Below are positions 9,265 through 17,959 of a DNA stretch of 64,000 bases, in pieces (positions within the stretch are counted from its first letter, which is position 1; each line of letters opens with the position of its first letter). The stretch comes from Pseudomonadota bacterium (lineage in GTDB: Bacteria; Myxococcota_A; UBA796; SXON01): positions 22,454 to 86,453 of the forward strand of contig SXON01000246.1 in NCBI GenBank assembly GCA_005778355.1, written 5' to 3'. The notes beneath the pieces were generated by a model. It ran no database searches and was not told the origin of the DNA. It saw nothing but the letters and a program-made list of their open reading frames with translations. Made by a program: the position numbers and the translations under genes.

Positions 9265-11391
9265 TCAGCCCGCGCGGGCTGCCGCGATCACCTCGTCGAG
9301 CGGGGCGGCGAGCTGCCCCGGGCGGGTGCGGGCGAGGGTCGCGAGCTGCAGGGCGAGCGCGCTGTCGCCGGCGTTGTAGGCATCCACCGCCACCGCGTAG
9401 AGCGCGTACACCCCGGCCTGGCCGTCGGGGTCGAGGCGGAAGGCGTCACGCGCGTGACTGGCCCGGGTGGCCAGATCGCCCTCGGCCTCGGCAACGGCGC
9501 CGTGGCAACGCGAGGCGACGGTGTTCACGTCGGCTTTGGTCGCCAGCCGGATGCACTCCGCGAGGCGCGCGTCGAGGCCGGTCGCCTTGGCGTCGTGATC
9601 GGCCAGCACCGCCGCGCCGTAGGCCCGGGCGTAGAGCTCGGCGTCCTCGACCTTGGCCGCCTCCTCGACGAAGGCCTTCCACCCCGAGCGGGACGCCTCC
9701 GCCTTGGCCACCACGAGCACGTTGTAGCGTGACCAGGCGGCAGAGCGGCGCGCGCGCAGCGCGTACTCCTTCTCCTCCAGCTTCTCGAAGCCCTCCCGCG
9801 CGGCGCTGAACTTCTTCTCGGCGCCCGCGAAGTCCGCCGTGCCGTAGAGGCCAAGCCCTTCGTCGTAGAGGCGGGAGGCAGCCACCATGGACTCCTGCCG
9901 CTTCACCAGGTCGGCCAGCCCCGCGTCGCTCGCGAGCTTGGCCACGTCGGCGTCGTGCCCGAGCAAAACGAGCGAGGCCGCGGCGTTCTCGCGAGCGATG
10001 CGTGCTAGGGTCGTCCCCCGCCCGCCTCCCACCGCCTCGGCCGCCGCCGCCGCCTCGGCGAAGCCGCGCAGGCCGTCTTCCAGGCGTCCCGCGCGCACCG
10101 CCGCGAGGCCTCTCGCGAGCTTGACGTGCGCCGGTCCCAGCCGGTCGCCCGCGGCGGCGAAGTAGCTCTCCGCCTTCCTGGCGGCGGCCGGGGCGCCGCT
10201 GGGCTCCTGCGCCTCGAGCGCGGCGGCGAGCTCCGTGGCGGCCCTCGCGGCATCGAGGTTGCGCCCGCGCTCCGCGTAGTAGGCGGCGGCCTGCGAGAGC
10301 GCCGACTTGGCGGTGCCGAGGTCGCCACGGCGCCCGGCGATGATCCCGCCCAGCTCGGCCTGCCGTGCCGCACCCAGCGGGTAGCTCATCGTGGCGAGCA
10401 CCACGCCGGCGCCCTGGTGCTCATCGGCGGCGGCGTCGACCAGCCCGTCGGCCAGGAGCGCGAAGCCGAGCTCGCAGCGGGCGTCGACCTCCACCACCCG
10501 GTAGCCGCCCTCGCGGGCCACCTTGGCCGCGGCGCGCTGCGTGTCGGCTGCGGGGCCGAGGCGACCAGCCAGCGACTGCACCAGGCCCAGGTTGACCAGT
10601 GCCGCCGCGTGCTCGCGCACGAGCCCCGCCTCACGCGCCTGGGTGGCCGCGTCGGCCAGCTTCCGGGCCGCCTCGTCGAGTCGACCCTCGGCACGGTCCA
10701 CCGCGGCCAGGTCGAGCGTGGCGACGAGCCGATCACGACGCGTGGTGGCCCGGGCCAGCGCCGCGTCGCCGGTCTTGCGCGCCTCGCCCGTGGCGCCCTT
10801 GCCGAGCAGGCCGCCCACGCCCGCGTCGGTGCCGCCGAGCGCGGCTAGGCCCTGCCGCGTGGCCGTCGCGAGCGCCGTGAGTTCGGGGTCGCCCGCGTCG
10901 CGCGCCAGGGCCTCCGCGGTGTCGAGCTCCTTGCTCGCGCGCCCCGGGTCGCCTGCGTCGAGGTGAGCCAGAGCGAGGTTGTTCGCCGCCCGCGCCTCGC
11001 TCGCCGGTCGCCCCGCCGAACGTGCCGCTTTCTTGGCCTCTTCCAGGCGGGCCACGCCCTCCGCGAGCCTGCCGCTGTCCACCAGCACCAGGCCGAGCAC
11101 GTTGAGCGCGGCGCTGTCCCGCGGGGCTTGTCGAGCGGCGTCCTCGGCGGCCACGCGGGCGGCCCTCAAGTCACCCGCCTCGTAGAGCGCCACCGCCTGC
11201 GCGGTCCGCGCCGCCGCGCCGCCACCGGCTTCGGCGAGCGATCCGTAGAGCGTGGCGGCCTCGTCGAACTTGCCCCCGCGAAGCGCGGCAAGCGCCTCGT
11301 CCACCGTGGCGCGGGCGCTGTCGGCCACCTCGATCTCGCCCACTTCCACGGCGGCGTCGAGGGCAAAGGCGAGGGCGGCGAGGATGAGCAT
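9265..11391 (-). CDS. TPR-repeat protein, secreted or membrane-associated
   Basis: Ala-rich tandem helical repeats (e.g. ALNVLGLVLVDSGRLAEGVARLEEA); N-terminal MLILAALAFALDAAVEV. Confidence 0.75.
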   Translation of the reverse strand: MLILAALAFALDAAVEVGEIEVADSARATVDEALAALRGGKFDEAATLYGSLAEAGGGAAARTAQAVALYEAGDLRAARVAAEDAARQAPRDSAALNVLGLVLVDSGRLAEGVARLEEAKKAARSAGRPASEARAANNLALAHLDAGDPGRASKELDTAEALARDAGDPELTALATATRQGLAALGGTDAGVGGLLGKGATGEARKTGDAALARATTRRDRLVATLDLAAVDRAEGRLDEAARKLADAATQAREAGLVREHAAALVNLGLVQSLAGRLGPAADTQRAAAKVAREGGYRVVEVDARCELGFALLADGLVDAAADEHQGAGVVLATMSYPLGAARQAELGGIIAGRRGDLGTAKSALSQAAAYYAERGRNLDAARAATELAAALEAQEPSGAPAAARKAESYFAAAGDRLGPAHVKLARGLAAVRAGRLEDGLRGFAEAAAAAEAVGGGRGTTLARIARENAAASLVLLGHDADVAKLASDAGLADLVKRQESMVAASRLYDEGLGLYGTADFAGAEKKFSAAREGFEKLEEKEYALRARRSAAWSRYNVLVVAKAEASRSGWKAFVEEAAKVEDAELYARAYGAAVLADHDAKATGLDARLAECIRLATKADVNTVASRCHGAVAEAEGDLATRASHARDAFRLDPDGQAGVYALYAVAVDAYNAGDSALALQLATLARTRPGQLAAPLDEVIAAARAG

Positions 11392-11437
11392 GTCGGGGCG
11401 CTATCGCATCGACACGCCGGCGGGCCGAGCGGTTCCC

Positions 11438-12328
11438 TCAGCCGGACTCGGCCACCCGGACCACGAGTTCCCGCGCGTGCACCATCGGGTAGGTGCGCAC
11501 CGCGAGCACGACGCCGCTGCGGCTGGCGTGCAGGGTCTCCAGCGGGTCGCCACCCATCGGGCTGCGGACCAATCCCAGCAGAGCCCCGCCGACGATTCGA
11601 TCACCGGGACGCACCTCGGGAACAAAGAAACCGCCTGCCCCAGAGCGATACTCGCGCACTTCTGTGGTCACGACGGTTGGCGCGCCCGAGTCCGGCGGGG
11701 CGACCACCCCGGCGTGGGCCACCACCCGCAGGATGGCGGTCGCCATGGCCCGCGCCGCGTCGAGGTCGAGCTGGCCGGCCCGGCCTCCCCGGAGCACCAG
11801 CGCCGTCCTTCCCGCAGCGCGCCAGGCGCCGACGAGCCCCTCGTCGAAGCGATCGGTAGCGCGGCGCCAGGTGACCGGCAGCCCGGCGGCGGCGGCCAGA
11901 TCCAGAGACGGCCCTGAGATGGGCGTCCTCGCGTGGGGGGCCTCGTGCACCACGTTGCTGCCGGTCTGCACGTCGATGCAGATATCGGCCTCCGTGGCGG
12001 CGAGCACGGCAGCGGCGACCCTCTCCACCGGGCTCCCCGACTCGTCGCCAGGGAAGGCCTCGTTGAGATCGCGATCGTCGAAGGGCCAGCGTTTCTTGCC
12101 CTCGTCCGCGGCAAAGGTGTTCACGCAGGGCAAGAGGTGCACGATGCCGCGCGGCCGCTGGACACGCAGCACGCCGGCCACGAGGTTGACCGCATAGACG
12201 CCGTTCACCTCGTTACCGTGCACGGCGGCGGTCACGGCGATGCTCGGCCCACCGCCCTGGCCGAAGCTGAGGCGGTGCAGCACGTACTCGCCGCGGTAGG
12301 GCGACTCGAGACGGAAGACGCCGGTCAC
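11438..12328 (-). CDS. AstE/aspartoacylase-like protein with partially altered metal site
   Basis: VTAAVHGNEVNGVYAVNLVAGV (HGNE) but DICIDVQTGSNVV where DxH is expected; GTG start overlaps the upstream stop. Confidence 0.75.
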   Translation of the reverse strand: MTGVFRLESPYRGEYVLHRLSFGQGGGPSIAVTAAVHGNEVNGVYAVNLVAGVLRVQRPRGIVHLLPCVNTFAADEGKKRWPFDDRDLNEAFPGDESGSPVERVAAAVLAATEADICIDVQTGSNVVHEAPHARTPISGPSLDLAAAAGLPVTWRRATDRFDEGLVGAWRAAGRTALVLRGGRAGQLDLDAARAMATAILRVVAHAGVVAPPDSGAPTVVTTEVREYRSGAGGFFVPEVRPGDRIVGGALLGLVRSPMGGDPLETLHASRSGVVLAVRTYPMVHARELVVRVAESG

Positions 12329-13245
12329 TGGGCCACCACGCGGGCCACGAGGTTGCCCGGGTACACCACCGGCTGCTCTCGTTGCGCCAGGACGCGTCCC
12401 CGGGCGGGTGAGAGGATGCTCTCGCGCACCTCGCCCGTCACCGGCTCCACCACCTCGCCGAGGACGTCCCCCTCCTTCACCTCGGCCCACACGCCGACGA
12501 GCGGCAAGAAAAGCCCGCCGCGACCCGCGCGCACCGCCACCACCCCGCCATCGTCCACGACGAGCGGCCGCTGGATCGCCGCCCAGTGGAAGGGAAGGTC
12601 GTCCTCGGGGAGGATGCCCATCACCGCGAGCATGTTGAGCACGCCGTCGGACAGCTCCAGGCCCACGCCCTCGGTGAGCCGGTTACCCACGCCGCCCTCG
12701 AGCGAGATGAGCGAGGGGACGGCCTCCGCCAAGGAACCGTCGGTGGCCTCGTCGCGACGCCAGAGTACGCGCGCGTTGCAGGCGGTGGCACGCTCGATGG
12801 CCTCGGCCTGTTCCGGGTGCACCCGCGCCTGGGCGGCCTGTCGGAAGGCGGGGTGGGCCCCGCGCAGCTCCACCACCTGGTCGGCCCCGCGGACCGCCTC
12901 GACGATCGCGTGGGCCACGCGGTCGGGCGCGTGGCCGTCGGCTCGCCCGGGGAAACGCCGGTCGAGGTCGACGTCGAAGCCCGGCCAGGCGCGGGCGCCG
13001 AGGTGCGCCGCCAGCGGGTTGACGCAAGGGAGCAGGTCGACGGTACCGCGCAGGCGCTCGTGGACCGCCATCAGGTGACGCCCCGCGGCGTGGAGGATGC
13101 GCGTGCCCTCGGGCGTGTCGCCCCGCACGCCCGCGACGAGCACCACGCGCGGCCCCTCGCCGCTCCAGAAACGGCGTCGCAACACCGCCACGTCTTCGCC
13201 GCTGGGCAGCTCGATCGCGCAGATCGGCTCGATGGTATGAGACAC
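12325..13245 (-). CDS. AstE/aspartoacylase-like paralog with degenerate metal site
   Basis: VVLVAGVRGDTPEGTRILHAAGRHL aligned by eye to VAGxHGxE; DLLPCVNPLAAH shared with the neighbouring paralog (HLLPCVNTFAAD). Confidence 0.68.
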   Translation of the reverse strand: MSHTIEPICAIELPSGEDVAVLRRRFWSGEGPRVVLVAGVRGDTPEGTRILHAAGRHLMAVHERLRGTVDLLPCVNPLAAHLGARAWPGFDVDLDRRFPGRADGHAPDRVAHAIVEAVRGADQVVELRGAHPAFRQAAQARVHPEQAEAIERATACNARVLWRRDEATDGSLAEAVPSLISLEGGVGNRLTEGVGLELSDGVLNMLAVMGILPEDDLPFHWAAIQRPLVVDDGGVVAVRAGRGGLFLPLVGVWAEVKEGDVLGEVVEPVTGEVRESILSPARGRVLAQREQPVVYPGNLVARVVAQ

Positions 13246-14076
13246 GTGCGAGGGATCATAGCAAATCTGCGGGTTACGGCGCGGGTCGTGGTCAACCGTC
13301 CCACGAGCCCCGTGAACGCCTACCGCGCGCTGCGCGACCAGCTCGGCAGCCTCCGCAGCGTCTACGCGCGGAGCAATCGCATCGTTCGTCGCGACGACTT
13401 CGCGCAGTACGACGAGACGGTCCTCCTGCTGCACGGCTTCTTCCAGACCCGAAACGTCTGGGAAGTCATGGAGGATCGCCTCCGCTACGACGGCTTCGGG
13501 GTGTTCTCCTTCGACCTCGGCGGCCTCTTGCGCCGGTTCAACACCCGGCGCCCCCGTGATCTCGCCGAGATGGTGGGCGAGAAGCTGGAGCGCATCTGCA
13601 CCCGCACGGGGCTGCGCGCGTTCCACATCGTGGGGCACAGCAAGGGCGGCCTCATCGCGCGCGAGTACGTGCAGCACCTCGGCGGGGAGCCTCGGGTGAA
13701 GTCGGTGGTCACGCTCGGCACGCCCCACCACGGCACGCCCACGGCGGCGCTTGGGCTCACCCTGATGGGCCTGGGCGTGCTGTCGCGTTCCCCCTACGAT
13801 CTGCTGCCCAACAGCGACTTCGTGCGCAAGCTCAAGGCCGACACCTTCCCCGCCACCGTGCCGCTGGTGAGCGTACACAGCCGACACGACGTGGTCTGCC
13901 CCTGGTGGGCGAGCGTGCTGGTGCCAAAGCCGGGCGAGAGCTCGATGAAGAACCGGCCGGTGCAGGGGGTCGGACACACCGCGCTCACTTACGACCCAGG
14001 TGTCTACCACATCGTTCGCAACGAGCTCCGCGAGGCGGGAGACGTCTGGAAGTCGCGACAGCAGATCGCGGGATAG
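13237..14076 (+). CDS. alpha/beta hydrolase, lipase-like
   Basis: VLLLHGFFQTRNVWEVM, FHIVGHSKGGLIAREYV, VVTLGTPHHGTPTAAL. Confidence 0.83.
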   Translation: MRHVRGIIANLRVTARVVVNRPTSPVNAYRALRDQLGSLRSVYARSNRIVRRDDFAQYDETVLLLHGFFQTRNVWEVMEDRLRYDGFGVFSFDLGGLLRRFNTRRPRDLAEMVGEKLERICTRTGLRAFHIVGHSKGGLIAREYVQHLGGEPRVKSVVTLGTPHHGTPTAALGLTLMGLGVLSRSPYDLLPNSDFVRKLKADTFPATVPLVSVHSRHDVVCPWWASVLVPKPGESSMKNRPVQGVGHTALTYDPGVYHIVRNELREAGDVWKSRQQIAG

Positions 14077-14080
14077 CGCG

Positions 14081-15367
14081 CTAGCGGTCGGTGACCTTCG
14101 CCGAGGTGGCGCCGTCCCACACCGCGCGGTCGGCGAGCATTTCCAAGCAGGCACCGAGGTCGCTCGTGACGCCGTCGATCTTCACCGCTTCCAAGGTGGC
14201 GCGGGCGCGGACCAGCGCGGCGTGGCGCGTGGGGGCCTTCGCGCGTACCCGCATGAGCACCGGGTCGCGCGCGGGGTCGACCGAGGAGCGCACGGCGAGC
14301 ACGGTGTCGATCCCCGCGGCGTCGGGCACCACCAGCTTCTTCACCTTCCCCGCCTTCAGCGCCGACACCACCACCTCGATGGCGTGTCCCTTGAGCTCCA
14401 CGTCGGACTGGTCCCAGCCGAGTTCCTCGCCCGAGGCGATCGACACCTGCGCGCCCACCAGGTCGACACCGTAGACCATGTCGTGCAGGCCGAAACCCTC
14501 GGGCAGCCCCGCGTCGACATCGCTGAACCAGGGTCGCCCATCGGGACCCACGAGGAAGTGGACGGCAGCGACGCCGAGAAAACGCCAGGCGGCGAGGAAG
14601 TCTGCGGCCGCCGGGCAAAGCCGCTCGCGGAGTGCCGCGTCGACCCCGGGCGACGGGCACTCGCGCAGGCGCGCCCCGCCCGCGCCCCGCTGCGAAGCCT
14701 CGTGTTCCCCCACGTGCACCGCGTTGCCCACGCCGTCGCCGATCACCACCACCACCACGTGCCGCGCCGACGCGAGCGCACGCTCCACGAAGCCGCCGGC
14801 GGGACCGAAGCCCTCGACGGCCTTTTCCGCGGTCGCGACGTCGTGCGCCACCGTGGTGCGGCCCAGCGCGCGGCGGCCACTGCGTACCACCACGGGGAAA
14901 CCGAAGCGCTCGCACCAGGACCCCACGTCGCCCGGCTCGTGCAAGAGCGGCGACGAGGGCAAGAGCTCGAGTCCCGCGTCGCGCGCGCGGTGGCGCGCCA
15001 CGGCTCGGTCGGTGGTCCATTCGAGGTCGTCGAGCCGGGGGCCGAGCCAGGCGAGGCCCACGTTGTGGACGATCCGCGCAAACTCGACGTTGCGACTCAT
15101 CCCGTGGAAGCCGGGGTGCACCGCGTCGGCGCCCGAGTCGAGCGCAGCGGTGACCAGTCCGACGGCGTCCATGTAGGGGTCGCCCACCTGGGACGGCGGG
15201 ATGCGCACCGCGTAGGCCGCCTCGTCGAGGTGGGCCGCCTCGGCGTCTTCGTCGGAGAAGACCGCGACCGACTCGAGCCCCGCCGCCTCGACGGCTCGTA
15301 CGAGGCGGGCGCCCACCTCGCCGCGGTCGGCCACCAGCACTCGCGAGATCGTGCGGGGTTCGAGCAC
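14081..15367 (-). CDS. biotin carboxylase-like ATP-grasp protein with degenerate active site
   Basis: SRVLVADRGEVGARLVRAVEAAGLESVAVFSDEDAEAAHLDEAAYAV...ADAVHPGFHGMSRNVEFA resembles the biotin carboxylase N-terminal domain; catalytic motifs differ (see findings). Confidence 0.75.
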   Translation of the reverse strand: MLEPRTISRVLVADRGEVGARLVRAVEAAGLESVAVFSDEDAEAAHLDEAAYAVRIPPSQVGDPYMDAVGLVTAALDSGADAVHPGFHGMSRNVEFARIVHNVGLAWLGPRLDDLEWTTDRAVARHRARDAGLELLPSSPLLHEPGDVGSWCERFGFPVVVRSGRRALGRTTVAHDVATAEKAVEGFGPAGGFVERALASARHVVVVVIGDGVGNAVHVGEHEASQRGAGGARLRECPSPGVDAALRERLCPAAADFLAAWRFLGVAAVHFLVGPDGRPWFSDVDAGLPEGFGLHDMVYGVDLVGAQVSIASGEELGWDQSDVELKGHAIEVVVSALKAGKVKKLVVPDAAGIDTVLAVRSSVDPARDPVLMRVRAKAPTRHAALVRARATLEAVKIDGVTSDLGACLEMLADRAVWDGATSAKVTDR

Positions 15368-15388
15368 GACAGGAAGTTAGCCGGTGCC

Positions 15389-16087
15389 ATGCGGGTGAGC
15401 ATCATCGGCGCCGGCCGCCTCGGTCGCACGCTGGCCGCTTGCCTTCCGGGTTCCACGCTTTGTCGCCGTGGAGAAACAATCCCGCGGGCCGATGTGTACT
15501 GGCTCGCGGTGCGCGACGCTGACATCGGCGGCGTGAAGCTGCCGCGCGGCGGCGTGGCGCTGCACAGCTCGGGCGCGCTCGGCCCCGACGCCATCCCTCG
15601 CCATGGTGAGCGCGGGGTCCTGCATCCGCTGATGACCTTTCCCGGCCCCGAGCTGGGCCTTCCTCGCCTGGCGGTTCACGCGCGCGTGGAGGGCACCCCG
15701 CGGGCCGTGGCCGCGGCGGAGGCGCTCGCCTTGCGGCTCGGCTGGAAGAGCTTCCACTTCCACGGTGATCGCGCGCGCTACCACGCGGCGGCGGTGATGG
15801 TGAGCGGCCTCGCCGGCGCCTTGTTCTGCGCAGCCGCCGAGGAGCTCGCGGCCGCGAGCGGCATGAGCGTCGCCGAGGCGCGTCAACTGCTCTTTCCCCT
15901 CGCCGCCGAGAGCCTGGAGCGTGCCGCGCAGGGCGGTCCCGCGGTGCTCACCGGCCCCGCTGCGCGTGGTGACGTCGCGACGATGGATGGGCACGTCCGC
16001 GTCATCGACCCGGCGCACCGCGCCGTTTACGAGAGTTTATCGGCGTTGATGCTGTGTGGACGCACGAAGCCTCCGCCAAGTGCCTGA
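15389..16087 (+). CDS. Rossmann-like / DUF2520 domain protein
   Basis: MRVSIIGAGRLGRTLAACL...VALHSSGALG...GVLHPLMTFP...YHAAAVMVSGLAGALF. Confidence 0.78.
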   Translation: MRVSIIGAGRLGRTLAACLPGSTLCRRGETIPRADVYWLAVRDADIGGVKLPRGGVALHSSGALGPDAIPRHGERGVLHPLMTFPGPELGLPRLAVHARVEGTPRAVAAAEALALRLGWKSFHFHGDRARYHAAAVMVSGLAGALFCAAAEELAAASGMSVAEARQLLFPLAAESLERAAQGGPAVLTGPAARGDVATMDGHVRVIDPAHRAVYESLSALMLCGRTKPPPSA

Positions 16088-16122
16088 GGCGACGCAACCC
16101 GACCCGGAGATAGAATCTCGGG

Positions 16123-17634
16123 ATGTTGTACTCCTTGCTCGCCTGCACCGACCCGAGCGGCGAGCGCGCCGCTCCGGGCGACAGCAGCGCCGAGCTCGAC
16201 ACCGCCTTCGACGGTGGCGATAGCGGGATGCCACCGACCTTCGACGAGACGGTCGACGTGCTCGTGATCGGCGCCGGACCGGCGGGCCTCGCCGCCGCCG
16301 CCGAGGTGGTTGCCGCGGGTGCCACCGTGCTGGTGCTCGAACGCGAGACCTGGGCAGGCGGCGCCTGCAACGACGCGGCGGTGATGTTCTTCGCCGGCAC
16401 CCCCGAGCAGGCCGCCCTCGGCATCGAAGACTCCCCCGAACGTCTCGCGGCCGACTGGAACGCCTTCACCGGTGGCGACGCCGACGACCCCTGGTTCGCC
16501 TACTTCGCCGAGAATCACGTGGCGATGGTGAAGGACTGGCTGGCGGAGCGCGGACTGCAATGGGGCACGCCAACCGCCGATAGCGGCTCGGGCGACGTCG
16601 AGCGCATCTTCGAGATCGACGGCTGGGGACCGGAGCTGGTGGCGGTCTTGCTCGACCAGATACCGAACGACGCGGTTCGTTACGAGGCCTCCGCCAGCAC
16701 CCTCCTGGTTGACGGTGGACATGTCGTGGGCGCGTCGTGGACCGACCTCGCGAGCGGCAGCTCGCACAGCATCGGCGCCGACGCGGTGATCGTGGCCACC
16801 GGCGGTTTCCAGTACGACCTGGAGCGCGTGAAGGCGCTCATCCCGGACGTGGCCACGTCGGCGCTCCGGCGCGGCAGCTTCATCAACGCCGATGGCAACG
16901 GTCACGACATGCTCAGCTCCGTGGGGGCCGTCACGCAGAACCTCGATGCCCTCGGCTTCTACGCGCACGCCACTTTTCATCCCGACAGCGACACCGGCGA
17001 GCTCACGAGCCAGGTCTTCGGCGAGTACCCCCTGGTGGCCGGCGACGGGCTTCGCTTCGCCGACGATTCCGACGCGCAGAGCTTCGTGCTCGGTCGTACG
17101 CGGGCGCTCTTGCCCGGCGAGTCAGCGTGGCTGGTCAGCTCCGGGCAGATCCGCGGGATGCCATTCGCCAACCCGGACGACGTGAGCGAGGTGTGGTCGG
17201 TCGACCAACTGGTGGAGGCGGGCGTCATCATCGAGGCGAACGACGTCACCGAGCTCGCCAGCACGATGGGCATCGACGGTGCCGCGCTTTCGTCCGAGGT
17301 CGACGCCTGGAATGCGGCAGTTCGCGGCGAGGTGGACGACCCTTGGCGCGACGAGGCAGGGATGGCCGAGGTCGGCCCGCCCCCCTTTTACGCGATGCCC
17401 GTGGCGGCCACCGCGGCCAAGGCCTTCGGGGGTATCGACGTCGACCTGTCCGGCCGGGTGATCGACGACGACGGCGTGCCGATTCCGGGGGCGTACGCGG
17501 CGGGCGAGCTGACCGGCATGCTGGGCGGTTCCATCGTGGGCGAACACGGCTTCACCGGATCGCTGACGGCCGTGGTGCTCGGCGGTCGCGTGGCGGGAAT
17601 GGCCGCCGCAGGGGAATCCACCGGGGGGGAGTAG
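16123..17634 (+). CDS. FAD-dependent oxidoreductase (FAD_binding_2 / fumarate reductase flavoprotein-like), predicted lipoprotein
   Basis: MLYSLLACTDPSGE...VDVLVIGAGPAGLAAAAEVVAAGATVLVLERETWAGG...GAYAAGELTGMLGGSIVGEHGFTGSLTAVVLGGRVAG. Confidence 0.82.
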   Translation: MLYSLLACTDPSGERAAPGDSSAELDTAFDGGDSGMPPTFDETVDVLVIGAGPAGLAAAAEVVAAGATVLVLERETWAGGACNDAAVMFFAGTPEQAALGIEDSPERLAADWNAFTGGDADDPWFAYFAENHVAMVKDWLAERGLQWGTPTADSGSGDVERIFEIDGWGPELVAVLLDQIPNDAVRYEASASTLLVDGGHVVGASWTDLASGSSHSIGADAVIVATGGFQYDLERVKALIPDVATSALRRGSFINADGNGHDMLSSVGAVTQNLDALGFYAHATFHPDSDTGELTSQVFGEYPLVAGDGLRFADDSDAQSFVLGRTRALLPGESAWLVSSGQIRGMPFANPDDVSEVWSVDQLVEAGVIIEANDVTELASTMGIDGAALSSEVDAWNAAVRGEVDDPWRDEAGMAEVGPPPFYAMPVAATAAKAFGGIDVDLSGRVIDDDGVPIPGAYAAGELTGMLGGSIVGEHGFTGSLTAVVLGGRVAGMAAAGESTGGE

Positions 17635-17683
17635 AGTCAACCGGCGTGCCGAGGGCGGAACGCTGAATCCCACCCTTGAAGAA

Positions 17684-17711
17684 TTGCGGTTTTTTGGGGC
17701 GTGGGTATATT
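17684..17711 (+). promoter_or_regulatory. candidate sigma70-like promoter (TTGCGG-N16-TATATT)
   Basis: Position-counted -35-like and -10-like hexamers in the AT-richer intergenic stretch upstream of the 17744 ORF. Confidence 0.4.
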
Positions 17712-17717
17712 GAAGCT

Positions 17718-17732
17718 GCAGGCATTGCCTGC
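17718..17732. repeat. 15-bp perfect palindrome GCAGGCA-T-TGCCTGC
   Basis: Read directly; 7-bp arms around one base, just downstream of the candidate -10. Confidence 0.75.
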
Positions 17733-17743
17733 GGGAGTGCGGG

Positions 17744-17959
17744 ATGCTCGACGGCTACATCATCGAGCGGATCCAGAGGCAGCGGGAGGCGGTCGACGCC
17801 GAGCGTGAGCCGCTGAGGATCTCGATCCCGCAGCCACCCCCGGGCACGGGCAAACGCGGCAGTACCGGCGACTCGAGCCGGGGCACCGACGACGTTCGCC
17901 CCCGTGATAACGACGGCCCCACGGAGCGTGGTGTCGTCGATGTCGACTTCAGCATCTAG
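17744..17959 (+). CDS. small basic/proline-rich protein (71 aa)
   Basis: MLDGYIIERIQRQREAVDAEREPLRISIPQPPPG...; preceded by a promoter-like element; 20-nt overlap with the next gene. Confidence 0.55.
   Translation: MLDGYIIERIQRQREAVDAEREPLRISIPQPPPGTGKRGSTGDSSRGTDDVRPRDNDGPTERGVVDVDFSI

Noticed and set aside
14004-15020. 338-aa minus ORF overlapping the biotin carboxylase-like gene
   Set aside because: Arg/Gly-rich frame-shifted shadow of 14081..15367.
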